From assembly GCA_964437735.1 (NCBI GenBank), contig CAYTID010000001.1, positions 1-64,000 of the forward strand: a stretch of 64,000 nucleotides of DNA, given 5' to 3'. The notes under the pieces are model-generated. The model did no database searches. It saw only the letters and a program-made list of their open reading frames with translations, and was not told where the DNA came from. Position numbers and translations under genes: made by a program. Positions 17,648-26,297 of this stretch are shown here, one piece after another. Each line of letters begins with the position of its first letter. The stretch's first letter is position 1. Origin of the DNA: CAYTID01 sp964437735. GTDB lineage: Bacteria > Bacteroidota > Ignavibacteria > UBA10030 > BY39.

Positions 17648-19105
17648 TTATATTTTTAGCCTTTCTATCGCGGTATGAATTCTTTTAATAGTTTCTTCCT
17701 TACCGAGGATGTATAAAATATCGTAAAGTCCCGGACCGCCCCCGACACCCGATACCGATAAACGGCAAGCATGAATCAGTTTCCCGGTACCGATATTTAA
17801 AATCTCTGCAGTCTTCTGTAAAGCTTTTTCATAATCCTCCTTAGAAGGATTTACCAATTTTGAAAACTCTTCCTCTAATTTTTTCAATTGCTCCGGAGTT
17901 TCCGGCTTCCATCTTTTTTTCACGACTTCGGGATCATATTCGGTCGGGGATTCAAAAAAGTACGGACTTTTTTCCGGAAAATCTTTTACAAAAAAAGCTC
18001 TCTCGCGCATTGCATCTATCACTTGCATTAAAAAAAAGTCATTATAGATATTATTTTTGAATTTTGATCTTGATAATTCTTCTTTTAATAAATTTAATAC
18101 ATCGTTTTCAGATTTTCTTCTCAAATGTTCAAAGTTTAACCAATTCAATTTTTCTAAATTAAAAACCGCGCCGGCTTTATTAACTTTTTCCAAAGAAAAT
18201 TGTTCTATCAAATCATGAATTGTAAAATATTCCTGTTCAGTGCCGGGATTCCAGCCGAGCATCGCAACAAAATTTATCAAAGCTTCTTTCAAATACCCTT
18301 TATCCCGATAATCTTCAACGGCAACATCACCTTGGCGCTTGCTGAGTTTGCTCCGGTCGGGATTCAAGAGAAGAGGAAGATGTGCGAGATTAGGCATTTC
18401 CCAACCTAAATATTCATACAAAAGTAAATGTTTCGGCACACTCGGAAGCCACTCCTCACCACGTATAATATGAGTGATACCCATCGTATGATCATCTATT
18501 ACATTAGCCATGTGATAAGTAGGAAATCCATCAGATTTTATCAACACTTGATCGTCGATGATATCACTTGATATTTCCACTTCATTACGAATAAGGTCAT
18601 AAAATTTGATCAGACGATTATCAGGTATTTTCATCCTTATAACATATGGAATACCCGTTTCTAATTTGGAATCAATTTCATTTTGTGTTAATAAAAGGCA
18701 GCGCTTATCATATTTCGGAAAATTTTGATTCTTTTCCTGGTTTTTCCGCATTTCGTCGAGTCGTTCACTCGTACAAAAACATCGATATGCATAACCATCA
18801 TTAATTAATTGGGCAGCATACTTTTTATAAAAATCTAAGCGTTCTGATTGCATATAAGGACCAAATCCACCCTCCTTACCCGGTCCTTCATCAAAATCTA
18901 GTCCTGCCCACCTGAGCATTTTTATTAAATTTTCAACAGCGCCTTCTACATATCTGCTTCTGTCAGTATCTTCAATCCTTAGGATAAATGTACCATTGTT
19001 TTTTCTGGCAAAAAGGTAATTATATAACGCCGTCCGAAGTCCGCCGACGTGAAGGTAACCTGTTGGACTTGGGGCAAATCGGACTCTAATTTTATCTGTT
19101 TTCAT
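17648..19105 (-). CDS. gltX: Glutamate--tRNA ligase
   Basis: 485 aa from the ATG at 19105. A TTG two codons upstream (19111) also opens the frame but is less likely, since the family begins close to [22 protein letters not shown]. The HIGH-type motif is in that segment and the KMSKS motif is KLSKRQGD near residue 250. Helical anticodon-binding domains fill the C-terminal half. It charges tRNA-Glu for translation and for tetrapyrrole synthesis where glutamyl-tRNA reductase is present. It lies 134 bases downstream of the tRNA-Ser gene, after a terminator, and four bases upstream of glnS. Confidence 0.95.
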   Translation of the reverse strand: MKTDKIRVRFAPSPTGYLHVGGLRTALYNYLFARKNNGTFILRIEDTDRSRYVEGAVENLIKMLRWAGLDFDEGPGKEGGFGPYMQSERLDFYKKYAAQLINDGYAYRCFCTSERLDEMRKNQEKNQNFPKYDKRCLLLTQNEIDSKLETGIPYVIRMKIPDNRLIKFYDLIRNEVEISSDIIDDQVLIKSDGFPTYHMANVIDDHTMGITHIIRGEEWLPSVPKHLLLYEYLGWEMPNLAHLPLLLNPDRSKLSKRQGDVAVEDYRDKGYLKEALINFVAMLGWNPGTEQEYFTIHDLIEQFSLEKVNKAGAVFNLEKLNWLNFEHLRRKSENDVLNLLKEELSRSKFKNNIYNDFFLMQVIDAMRERAFFVKDFPEKSPYFFESPTEYDPEVVKKRWKPETPEQLKKLEEEFSKLVNPSKEDYEKALQKTAEILNIGTGKLIHACRLSVSGVGGGPGLYDILYILGKEETIKRIHTAIERLKI

Positions 19106-19203
19106 TTGCAAAAGTTAGATTTTCCATAATGGAATAATTAAAGAAAATATTCGGAAAAAACAATTTTATGATTGAAAAAAACACGTAGGGTGTTTTACAA
19201 AAA

Positions 19204-19232
19204 AAACAGCCGATATTTAAAATCGGCTGTTT
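19204..19232 (-). terminator. Rho-independent terminator after tRNA-Ser
   Basis: On the minus strand an AAACAGCCGAT / ATCGGCTGTTT perfect 11-base stem with a 7-base loop is followed by a T run. It lies 8 bases beyond the 3' end of tRNA-Ser and separates the tRNA transcript from gltX. Confidence 0.88.
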
Positions 19233-19239
19233 CATCCGG

Positions 19240-19329
19240 CGGAGAGGGAGAGATTCGAACTCTCGATAGCAGTCTACCCACTATGACGGTTTAGCAAACC
19301 GTTGCCTTCAGCCACTCGGCCACCTCTCC
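19240..19329 (-). tRNA. tRNA-Ser (anticodon GCU)
   Basis: A 90-base class II tRNA. The acceptor stem pairs GGAGAGG with CCTCTCC, with discriminator G. The anticodon stem ACGGT/ACCGT encloses the loop TTGCTAA, giving GCT, which reads AGC/AGU. A long variable arm (TAGTGGGTAGACTGCTA) and a T arm with GTTCGAATC follow. The CCA end is not encoded. Its 5' end and leader are partly duplicated 276 bases upstream (19588-19634). Confidence 0.95.
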
Positions 19330-19358
19330 GGGTTGGTTGAAAATTTATGATTTAATAT
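19323..19358 (-). repeat. Direct repeat copy 1: tRNA-Ser 5' end plus leader
   Basis: 36 bases identical to 19599-19634, in the same orientation, covering the first 7 bases of tRNA-Ser and its 29-base upstream leader. The repeat period is 276 bases. Confidence 0.9.
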
Positions 19359-19398
19359 ATAAAAAGTGAGATAAATTTCAAAATGCATGAATTGAAAA

Positions 19399-19496
19399 TT
19401 ATTTTACATCTGCTTCTCTATTAAAATATTTTTTTATGTTGGTTTGTCTGATCTCTGGTAGAATAATTTTCGTGATAGAACAAAAACGGAATACAT
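19399..19496 (-). pseudogene. Possible decayed N-terminus of a GIY-YIG nuclease
   Basis: On the minus strand an ATG at 19496 gives MYSVFVLSRK, the usual opening of small GIY-YIG nucleases (MY.VYVL). Matching pieces continue only in other frames: NYSTRDQTN in one and QTNIKKYFNREADVK with a stop at 19399 in the third, in the order expected for the GIY-YIG core (YIGQTN..KRFN). Two small frameshifts and a missing C-terminus would explain this. The call is pattern-based and short. Chance similarity in AT-rich DNA cannot be excluded. Confidence 0.3.
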
Positions 19497-19587
19497 TCGC
19501 TCCTCTTCTATTGTCAGTTCGTATTGCCTTTAGTCCGTCTCACGAAGTTGACCAGAAATCTCGTTCCGATTCTTTAATTGGAACGGA

Positions 19588-19605
19588 CCACTCGTCCTCC
19601 TCTCC
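19588..19605 (-). pseudogene. tRNA-Ser 5' fragment (acceptor 5' strand and start of D arm)
   Basis: Reading the minus strand from 19605, GGAGAGGAGGACGAGTGG matches the first 18 bases of the intact tRNA-Ser (GGAGAGGTGGCCGAGTGG) except at positions 8 and 11. After that the sequence diverges into a region with a GTCCGT...ACGGAC inverted repeat enclosing a GTTCCGATT/AATTGGAAC stem (19533-19588). The fragment shares the intact gene's leader, so it looks like the remains of a second tandem tRNA-Ser gene. Confidence 0.65.
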
Positions 19606-19634
19606 GGGTTGGTTGAAAATTTATGATTTAATAT
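19599..19634 (-). repeat. Direct repeat copy 2: tRNA-Ser 5' end plus leader
   Basis: Perfect 36-base copy of 19323-19358. Together with the 18-base tRNA fragment it marks one end of a tandem duplication or of an insertion at the 5' side of tRNA-Ser. The remaining 19635-19686 shows no feature. Confidence 0.9.
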
Positions 19635-19686
19635 TAAAATGGTTTAAACGCCCCGACCTCGTGAGCTTTTGATCAGCCTAGTAATC

Positions 19687-19953
19687 TCATGGAAAATAAC
19701 GATAGATATCTTTTCGATGTAGGACTCTTTCAAAAATTAATTTATCATCCTCAAATTTCAGCCCCACTCGATATGAGCCTAAACGAACTTTAAAATAATC
19801 CGGATAGCCCTTCATTCTCTCAATCTTTGGAGTGTCTAAAATAGTTTTTAACGAAGAGTAATCTACGAAGATAAAAGTTTCAATCTCCTTCCTAATAGGG
19901 GACGGAATCTTAGAAAGTTCTTTGAGAAACCGCTTCCTATATTCGACTTTCAC
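19687..19953 (-). CDS. RelE/ParE-superfamily toxin
   Basis: 88 aa. The pattern matches RelE-type ribosome-dependent mRNA interferases: an N-terminal helix-rich part with FLKELSKIPSPIRKEI, the strand segment YFKVRLGSYRVGLKFEDDKLIFERVLHR and a short C-terminal KDIYRYFP tail. The R..YR...... and VLHRKDIY residues correspond to the usual catalytic/basic positions. It overlaps the upstream antitoxin gene by four bases, the standard antitoxin-first order. Target and activity are not shown. Confidence 0.85.
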   Translation of the reverse strand: MKVEYRKRFLKELSKIPSPIRKEIETFIFVDYSSLKTILDTPKIERMKGYPDYFKVRLGSYRVGLKFEDDKLIFERVLHRKDIYRYFP

Positions 19954-20153
19954 TTTTGCTTATCTAAATTTCGGTAAAAGGTTTTTGCTTCAGCAATAGA
20001 AAGTTTTTCATCATTTTCTACTTCCTTCATCAATTGGACCAATCCATAGTTCTCCAAAATTTCCTCAATTTTTTCAAATGTTCTGATATCAAGTTGGACT
20101 GCAACTTTTTTATTGTTTTCATCGACGATGTATGTTTTTGGAATATCAGTCAT
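19950..20153 (-). CDS. Antitoxin of the RelE-type toxin
   Basis: 67 aa from the ATG at 20153, which has an AAGGA ribosome binding site 8 bases upstream. A longer frame to 20246 exists, but its extra 31 residues look non-coding. The protein begins MTDIPKTYIVDENNKKVAVQLDIRTFEKIEEILE, a Phd/YefM- or AxeX-like short DNA-binding N-terminus, and ends in an acidic helical toxin-binding part. It is expected to repress its own promoter and neutralise the toxin encoded four bases overlapping downstream. Confidence 0.8.
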   Translation of the reverse strand: MTDIPKTYIVDENNKKVAVQLDIRTFEKIEEILENYGLVQLMKEVENDEKLSIAEAKTFYRNLDKQK

Positions 20154-20253
20154 AATTATTTCCTTTCGAAAGCAATATACGGAATAAGCCTGTTTTGAGC
20201 AAACTATTTTAGTTTTTAGCCTATTTCCCTCAATTCTGCGAAACACTCTTATA

Positions 20254-21144
20254 TCATCTCAAAAATAAAATGGCCACACCTGCGACAGCCAAGAAGGCAC
20301 CCATAATAGCATTCCCGGATAGTTTTTCTTTATAAATATATCTGACCATCGGCAACATGATAATTGGAACAAGCGCCATAATCGTTGCTGCTATTCCTAC
20401 TTTAGTATATTCGATTGCAAAAAGACTGAATGAAATCCCTAAGAAGGGACCAAGAACCGCTCCTAATGCAGTTAGACCAAACGCTTTCCTATCCTGAATG
20501 TACATAATCACCGGATTTTTATATCGTTTTGTCATCAATGCAACCGGTAATAAAAAAATTAAGGACGAAATAATGCGGATCTCAGTTGCAACAAATCCAT
20601 TCAGTTCGCCTTCATTGAAAGCCATTTTTGCAAAGATTAATCCTGCTCCCTGACCAACAGCACCGAGAAAGGCATATAAAATTCCTGAGGGCTTAATAAT
20701 ATTTTTTTCTTTCGTTTTTTGACTTCGCGCAAAAACCACAATACTGATTCCGAAAACAGTAAGCGATATTCCGGCTATTCCGAATACTGATAAAGTTTCA
20801 TCCAATATGAAAAATGCAAGTACAGCCGCTATAGCCGGTGCGAGCGACATCATCAGCATACTTATCCGGGCGCCGACTTCTCTGAATGCTTTAAACAAAA
20901 ACGTGTCGCCCAATGTCAGTCCTATAAAACCACTGATACCAAGATTGATGATTTGACTTTTAGTTAGATTAATATTGAGTTGTGCAACGATAATTAATAT
21001 TGCAAGATATATTGCCCCCAATATCAGGCGCGTGATATTTACTTGAAATGATCCGGCACGTTTAGTTGCAGCAGCAAATGCAATCGAGCCTCCTGACCAA
21101 AGAAAGGCTGTTAATAATGCACTTAATTCACCAATAAATGGCAT
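20254..21144 (-). CDS. EamA-family (DMT superfamily) transporter
   Basis: 296 aa with ten predicted transmembrane helices arranged as two EamA repeats (about 1-140 and 155-296). Typical features are the first-repeat GISGFIGLTLGDTFLFKAF and the second-repeat TALGAVLGPFLGISFSLFAIEYTKVGIAATIMALVPI, which includes the end-of-repeat A...AL.P motif. Members export or import metabolites such as amino acids, but the substrate is unknown. It lies 19 bases downstream of the eIF1-like gene and may share its transcript. Confidence 0.9.
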   Translation of the reverse strand: MPFIGELSALLTAFLWSGGSIAFAAATKRAGSFQVNITRLILGAIYLAILIIVAQLNINLTKSQIINLGISGFIGLTLGDTFLFKAFREVGARISMLMMSLAPAIAAVLAFFILDETLSVFGIAGISLTVFGISIVVFARSQKTKEKNIIKPSGILYAFLGAVGQGAGLIFAKMAFNEGELNGFVATEIRIISSLIFLLPVALMTKRYKNPVIMYIQDRKAFGLTALGAVLGPFLGISFSLFAIEYTKVGIAATIMALVPIIMLPMVRYIYKEKLSGNAIMGAFLAVAGVAILFLR

Positions 21145-21163
21145 CAGTTATTTTCCCTTTTAT

Positions 21164-21502
21164 TTATCTGACATTATAGTTTAATTCCTGTAACTTTTCT
21201 TTAACACGTAAAAGTTGTTCTCCCTGAATTTCTATATTTCCTTCTTTTACTGTTCCACCTGCACCGCAATGTTGTTTTAACATTTTTGCAATTTCTTCGA
21301 CAACCGTAGGACTATGTTTCAAACCGGATATGATCGTTACTATTTTTCCTTTCCTTCCGTTTTTTTCGATATATACTCTTACAACTTTTCCTTTACCATC
21401 ATGCTTAATATTTCGGGAATTTTCCGAAATCTTAATCCGCTCCGTGTCGGGAAGAAATGTCTCCAGGTCTGATAGAGATTTCAGTATTTTTTTCTGCTCC
21501 AT
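21164..21502 (-). CDS. SUI1/eIF1-like translation factor (YciH family)
   Basis: 112 aa. The SUI1 fold occupies about residues 40-112, with VRVYIEKNGRKGKIVTIISGL, the LKQHCGAGGTVKEGNIEIQGE segment and a final KLQELNYNVR. The CG.GGTVK motif is diagnostic for the family. In bacteria, YciH helps discriminate against incorrect initiation complexes. The gene follows no obvious partner and precedes the EamA transporter. Confidence 0.92.
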   Translation of the reverse strand: MEQKKILKSLSDLETFLPDTERIKISENSRNIKHDGKGKVVRVYIEKNGRKGKIVTIISGLKHSPTVVEEIAKMLKQHCGAGGTVKEGNIEIQGEQLLRVKEKLQELNYNVR

Positions 21503-21537
21503 TTTGTAATAATTTATAATTTATTATAATAAAAAAA

Positions 21538-21566
21538 AACCTCTCCGATTATTCACCGAAGAGGTT
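21538..21566 (-). terminator. Rho-independent terminator of the surface-protein operon
   Basis: On the minus strand AACCTCTTCGG pairs with CCGAGAGGTT (written as ATCGGAGAGGTT) and is followed by a run of nine Ts. It lies 23 bases past the stop of the NHL-type lipoprotein gene and ends the 32922-21590 operon. Confidence 0.88.
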
Positions 21567-21589
21567 AATATTTTCCGGGTTCGAATAAT

Positions 21590-22684
21590 TTATCTATCTG
21601 TCGATAAACGGAATCTTCTTACCATATTGTTGCCGCTATCTGCGACATATAGTGTTTTTCCTAAGAATGTAACTCCTTTGGGCGATTTGAATGAAGGTCT
21701 GTTTAAACTTGCCAGCATGCTTTTCCCGAACGATTCAGGTTTATATCTCCCTCTCCTGTCAAACTTTACTAAACTATCAAGCGCCGAGTCAACCATAAAT
21801 ATATCAAGTCTTGCCCTATCGATTGTTACAGATGTCGCTTCTTCAAATCTGGTTGGTTTTATGAAATCAATATATCTTTCTTCCGGTTTTGCAGGATTAA
21901 ATTTGGGCAGCCAACCGTCAAATTCCGCATTTTTTTGATATATCATCCATAAAGCCCCATATATAATCTGTCCATCGGCTGAACTCTGACTCAAAACAAA
22001 ATCATTACTATTCGGAAATGTAACTATACCTGTTGTCCGTAAAATATCGGTAATTCCTGAACCTGCACGAGTCGATAAATCACCCACTGGCGTTATTAAT
22101 TTATCATTACTTCCAAACAATAATACCCTTGTGTCGGGATCAATGAAACTGGCATTATCGGCTCCATCGCGAACGACTAGATATTGATTGTTCTGAAGGA
22201 GTCCAATTCCTCGAAATCTTCGTCTTGGTTTAGCGGTTTCCCGATATATTGTATCTAACCTTGCCTGTGCGAGATGGTGAGCCGCTTCGAATAATTTTAT
22301 TCTGAAAATTGCTCCAATAGTATCACCGTTTGCGGGATTGATCATCTCACCCGAAACAAGTAAATCTAATCGAAGGTCTTGTGATATCGCGATGGGTTTT
22401 AAGATTGATCTGGTTTCTAATATTACACCAGCTTCGTTCATTTGAATAATTCGGTTATTATCAGTATCTGCGATATAGATAAGCTGGTCGTACCCGGCAA
22501 ACAGTGCCGTAGGATTATTAAATCCTGTAAATGGTGGAACAATTTCAATATATGTTGTATCACCAACATTAATAATCGTTCCAACCGGTAAATTGGCAAG
22601 ATCAAATTTTTCCTGACATCCGATAGCCAAAAATGTAATCAGGATGATTGTGATTGTTGAAATTTGTTTAATTTTTTTTCTCAT
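21590..22684 (-). CDS. Lipoprotein with NHL/beta-propeller-like repeats
   Basis: 364 aa. A lipoprotein signal peptide has its lipobox at LAIGC (cysteine near residue 23). Two NHL-like blades are visible: YDQLIYIADTDNNRIIQMNEAG near residue 70 and KTLYVADSGNNMVRRF near the C-terminus. Others in between are weaker, so a six-bladed propeller is likely. Such proteins bind ligands or partners at the cell surface. It is last in the operon with a PorV-like protein and a TonB receptor, so it may be a surface-exposed partner of that receptor. No specific function is recognised. Confidence 0.75.
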   Translation of the reverse strand: MRKKIKQISTITIILITFLAIGCQEKFDLANLPVGTIINVGDTTYIEIVPPFTGFNNPTALFAGYDQLIYIADTDNNRIIQMNEAGVILETRSILKPIAISQDLRLDLLVSGEMINPANGDTIGAIFRIKLFEAAHHLAQARLDTIYRETAKPRRRFRGIGLLQNNQYLVVRDGADNASFIDPDTRVLLFGSNDKLITPVGDLSTRAGSGITDILRTTGIVTFPNSNDFVLSQSSADGQIIYGALWMIYQKNAEFDGWLPKFNPAKPEERYIDFIKPTRFEEATSVTIDRARLDIFMVDSALDSLVKFDRRGRYKPESFGKSMLASLNRPSFKSPKGVTFLGKTLYVADSGNNMVRRFRLSTDR

Positions 22685-22691
22685 AATTCAA

Positions 22692-23717
22692 TCAATATGT
22701 AAATAGTAATGAAATTCTGTGAACACCGCCTAAGCGGTTAAAATTAGCGTATGCATAGTCAACATTAATTTTTGCAATACTTATTGGAACCTGAACTCCG
22801 CCACCAAGAGTTATATCTTCTTCAGACGTTCCATCTTTACCGAGTACCTTTTCACCGATAGTTCTTTTAAAACCGGCACGGACAAAAAACATTTCATTCC
22901 AGGAATATTCAGCGCCTAAACGTATATTTTCAGCGTTATCGTTCGGATGGTTCAACTGCACCGACGTTGTTATTCTTTGATTTTCTGTTTGTAATGGTTC
23001 GAATGCCAAACCCATTTTAAACATTGTAGGTGGTGAAAAAGATTGAAACTTATCGACTTCTGTTCCGTCATAAAGAGGAGCGCTTCCGGTTGGCGAAACA
23101 TCATTCCCGAAATTGGAGACCACTACTGCAAAACGCATTGAACCTAAACCAGTCCAATAATAAGTTCCGAGATCTACGAGTACACTGCGCATCTTTAATA
23201 CGTCCAAGGTTTCTTCAATATATTTAACGGTTGCACCAAAACTAAACTGATTTGTCAGTTGTCGTGAATAAGTAAACCCTAAAGCCAGGTCACTGTATCT
23301 AAACATCCTTCCTGTTCCAAACGGATTTGTTTCGTTTGTAACTTTCATATCATCAGTAGTTAGTGAAATCAAACTCACGCCGATAATATCGGATGAGGTA
23401 AGCTTATACGCTGCGCCTACGAAATTGTGATTGATATCGGCAACATAACTTGTGTGAGAAAGAATAAGCTGATTCCCCGGAATGCTTACCAAGCCTGCCG
23501 GATTCCAGAAAAGAGCTGACGCATCGTTAGCAACTGCAACAAACGATTCTGCGTATGCAGTAGCTCGAGCATCGACTCCGATTTTTAAAAACTGATAAGC
23601 GGAAATACCGACTCTCTGTCCGCCCAAGTTAGGAATTAATTGTGAAAATACACATGTCTGCATTAAAACAATTGCTGAAAATAAAATTAAGATTCTCTTG
23701 TATTTACTTTTATTCAT
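22692..23717 (-). CDS. PorV/PorQ-family outer membrane barrel protein
   Basis: 341 aa with a Sec signal peptide (to about residue 25). The N-terminal mature region FLKIGVDARATAYAESFVAVANDASALFWNPAGL is the family hallmark, with the DA.A.A.....N.PAG pattern of FadL-related 14-strand barrels. It ends with the outer-membrane type RISLLFTY. PorV shuttles T9SS cargo to the attachment complex in Porphyromonas. Family members are common in Ignavibacteria, often several per genome. Its place in an operon with a C-terminal-sorting-domain protein supports a secretion role for this copy. Confidence 0.85.
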   Translation of the reverse strand: MNKSKYKRILILFSAIVLMQTCVFSQLIPNLGGQRVGISAYQFLKIGVDARATAYAESFVAVANDASALFWNPAGLVSIPGNQLILSHTSYVADINHNFVGAAYKLTSSDIIGVSLISLTTDDMKVTNETNPFGTGRMFRYSDLALGFTYSRQLTNQFSFGATVKYIEETLDVLKMRSVLVDLGTYYWTGLGSMRFAVVVSNFGNDVSPTGSAPLYDGTEVDKFQSFSPPTMFKMGLAFEPLQTENQRITTSVQLNHPNDNAENIRLGAEYSWNEMFFVRAGFKRTIGEKVLGKDGTSEEDITLGGGVQVPISIAKINVDYAYANFNRLGGVHRISLLFTY

Positions 23718-23736
23718 TTATCAATCCTTAAAATTT

Positions 23737-26274
23737 TTAAAACCTGAATGATATACCAAGTTTATAAGTTCGTGGATTCAGATATCGCGCCGGATTATAC
23801 GGGAATGGTTCGATAGGCGCTGTTAAATCAGGATATAACGGATCATTCCAGTCAAAGGGTGTCTCCTGACCATACTCATAAGCCGTACCGGTAACAGGAT
23901 TTATTATTTGTGAGTTTTTATTATTCAGTACGTTTTGTATTTCAAACGATAATACAAATTTACCAAAACCTAAATTCAAATATTTTTCAATATTCATATC
24001 GATGTAAAACCAGTTACTTCCAATTTGACTGAATGGATTTTCCCGGTCTCTCCTGTATTCCGGTCTCCCGGTAATCGGATCATATCTATTAAAAATATAA
24101 GGTGTATATCTTTTACCTGATTGGAAGAATAGTCTGGTGTAAATATTATAATCGTCTAAAATTCCGTTTCCGAAATCGAACAATGCTTTATTTTTGGCGA
24201 CGTAAAAATTGATATTAGCCGAACCCTGGAAAGGACGATCCCAAACAACATAGCTTTCTTTCAGATTTTCTTCCAGCCCTTGCTGTATGTTGAACGCCGA
24301 TTCATTTGCAGATGAACTCTTTCCTGTAGCAATACTGTACGAACCGGATAGTGTAGCTCTGATCATTTTGCCGATTCTCGTCTTGTATTCTAATTCGAGA
24401 CCTCTTATTCTTGCATAGTCCTGATTTATATAAATAGTGTAAAAGCCGCGTGTCGTACCCGAAATGATTGCGCGAAATTGTTTTGCAGTGATATAATCGA
24501 AAATATCTTTATAATATGCGGTTACTGTAAAGACGTCGTTTTCTGTTATTTGATTTCTTAAACCAAGTTCGTAAGCAACTGTAGTTTCAGGGTTAAGATT
24601 TGGATTTCCGATAGTTTGAAATGATGATCTTGATTTTGATCCTTTTAATTTAGCATAAACAAACTGAGGACGCGGCAATTTCGAAAAATGTCCATATGAG
24701 AAAAATAATGTTTGGTTATCGGTTACAGGATGAGAAATTCCTAAACGTGGACTAATACGGGCTTTCCAATTTTGTCCGAATAATTTATAGCTCTCCTTCA
24801 AATAATTTTCTTGGATAACTTTGGGAACTAAAACCGCGGTTTCATTCTTGATCGCATCGTCAACATACTTTCCTGGGAACCAGTAATCCATACGTAAGCC
24901 GAAATTCAATATCATTCCACTCATCTTTATTGCATCTTGAGCATAGATAGCTCCAAACGCCGGATATACGCTATATATATCATTATCAAAACCTAACGGT
25001 CGTATCCATGGTTGATGTATATCCACAAGCTGCATATCCTGGAAACGCATTTCAATTCCGGATTTAATTTTGTGTGCGTCCGACGGGTTGCTTGTAAGAT
25101 CAAATTTTATTGTCCATTCATTCAATGAATGATCCCGCCATGTGGATGGAGATCCATAATCGAAAAATCCATCACCGGGTATTATATATACAGTATCCCT
25201 TGAATTCGGATTTGGAAAGAAATATTCAACGGGATAAGTTACAATGTCTTTAGGTTCCTGATACTGATCCCATAACCTACCGTTCGCATCACCACGGACG
25301 TGAGCAGAATAAAAACTGACTCTAAAATCATAGAAAGTTTTTGTGCTTAGTGTGTGAGTCAGATTAAAACTTTGTTGTTGATTTATTTGAGTGAATGTAT
25401 TTGCGCTATCGGGTATGTTCTGAAATAAAAACTGATAACCCGGATTTGGCTCTATCCTATCCAATGTTGCTTGAATCGCCTGTGAGTTTTGATCTATCTG
25501 AACGCTTTGGCTGAAAGTATATCCAAGTTTGATTGTACCGATCGGTCTGTATGTTAATTTTCCTAATGTAGAATAACTATTACTCCTTCGCGGTGCAAAC
25601 TTTGTTCCTTCATAAATTGATGAAAACAATCCTTTTGGGGCTAAAACTTTCCAGCCACTTGGTTGCCCCTTTTCTAGAATTTCAACCCATCTGGTATAAC
25701 CATCTGTAAGGTTTGCATAAAAATTTGTGAAAAAACTAATCTTGCCAGGTATTTCTATCCCCACAGCCGGGAGAATAAAAGTTGTTAAAGGTTCAGGTCC
25801 GGATAAATTAAATTCATATACACTGGTATTAAAATTCGAGACTGAGTTTTTATTAAATCCAAGATTATCTCGTTTGTGCCCTAAAGATCCGGAAAAATTT
25901 GATGTTCCTTCTTTTGTTGTGATATTCACAACGCCGGATGTAGCCTGGCCATATTCGGCATTATATCCTCCGGTTAATACCTCGACTTCTGCTATTGCCT
26001 GAGGTGCGATTTGCAAACCAAATCCTCTGCCTGCTAAAGGATCCTGCACAGAGACACCATCGATAAGGTATGCGTTTTCGTAACTTCTGCCTCCACGTAT
26101 ATGAATTTCATTATCAGATTGAACAACACCTGTTTGCAGCGACACAACATCACGGACGTCCTTTACGACAGCCATCTGTATATCTTCACTCGTTATCGCT
26201 CTGCGGCTTCCGGTTTCCTCAATGTTAAATAATGGTTTCTCACCGATAATAATAACCTCTTGTCCGACTGTCAA
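23737..26274 (-). CDS. TonB-dependent receptor, plug and barrel part of a frameshifted gene
   Basis: 845 codons counted from a TTG at 26274, but the frame is open further upstream to about 26334 and continues the neighbouring 96-codon frame. It begins with a plug domain (DVRDVVSLQTGVV, EIHIRGGRSYENAYLIDGVSVQDP, EVEVLTGGYNAEYGQATSGVVN) in roughly the first 130 residues. A long barrel follows and ends in KLGISFRF. The family takes up large ligands across the outer membrane using TonB energy. Without the upstream part it would lack a signal peptide and could not be exported, so the intact gene must span 23737-26588. Confidence 0.9.
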   Translation of the reverse strand: MTVGQEVIIIGEKPLFNIEETGSRRAITSEDIQMAVVKDVRDVVSLQTGVVQSDNEIHIRGGRSYENAYLIDGVSVQDPLAGRGFGLQIAPQAIAEVEVLTGGYNAEYGQATSGVVNITTKEGTSNFSGSLGHKRDNLGFNKNSVSNFNTSVYEFNLSGPEPLTTFILPAVGIEIPGKISFFTNFYANLTDGYTRWVEILEKGQPSGWKVLAPKGLFSSIYEGTKFAPRRSNSYSTLGKLTYRPIGTIKLGYTFSQSVQIDQNSQAIQATLDRIEPNPGYQFLFQNIPDSANTFTQINQQQSFNLTHTLSTKTFYDFRVSFYSAHVRGDANGRLWDQYQEPKDIVTYPVEYFFPNPNSRDTVYIIPGDGFFDYGSPSTWRDHSLNEWTIKFDLTSNPSDAHKIKSGIEMRFQDMQLVDIHQPWIRPLGFDNDIYSVYPAFGAIYAQDAIKMSGMILNFGLRMDYWFPGKYVDDAIKNETAVLVPKVIQENYLKESYKLFGQNWKARISPRLGISHPVTDNQTLFFSYGHFSKLPRPQFVYAKLKGSKSRSSFQTIGNPNLNPETTVAYELGLRNQITENDVFTVTAYYKDIFDYITAKQFRAIISGTTRGFYTIYINQDYARIRGLELEYKTRIGKMIRATLSGSYSIATGKSSSANESAFNIQQGLEENLKESYVVWDRPFQGSANINFYVAKNKALFDFGNGILDDYNIYTRLFFQSGKRYTPYIFNRYDPITGRPEYRRDRENPFSQIGSNWFYIDMNIEKYLNLGFGKFVLSFEIQNVLNNKNSQIINPVTGTAYEYGQETPFDWNDPLYPDLTAPIEPFPYNPARYLNPRTYKLGISFRF

Positions 26275-26297
26275 TACCGTTTCTTCTAATTTTACAT

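Noticed and set aside
19436..19672. 78-codon plus-strand frame across the tRNA-Ser fragment
   Set aside because: It is antisense to the leader repeat and tRNA fragment and ends in sequence derived from the tRNA; no family match.
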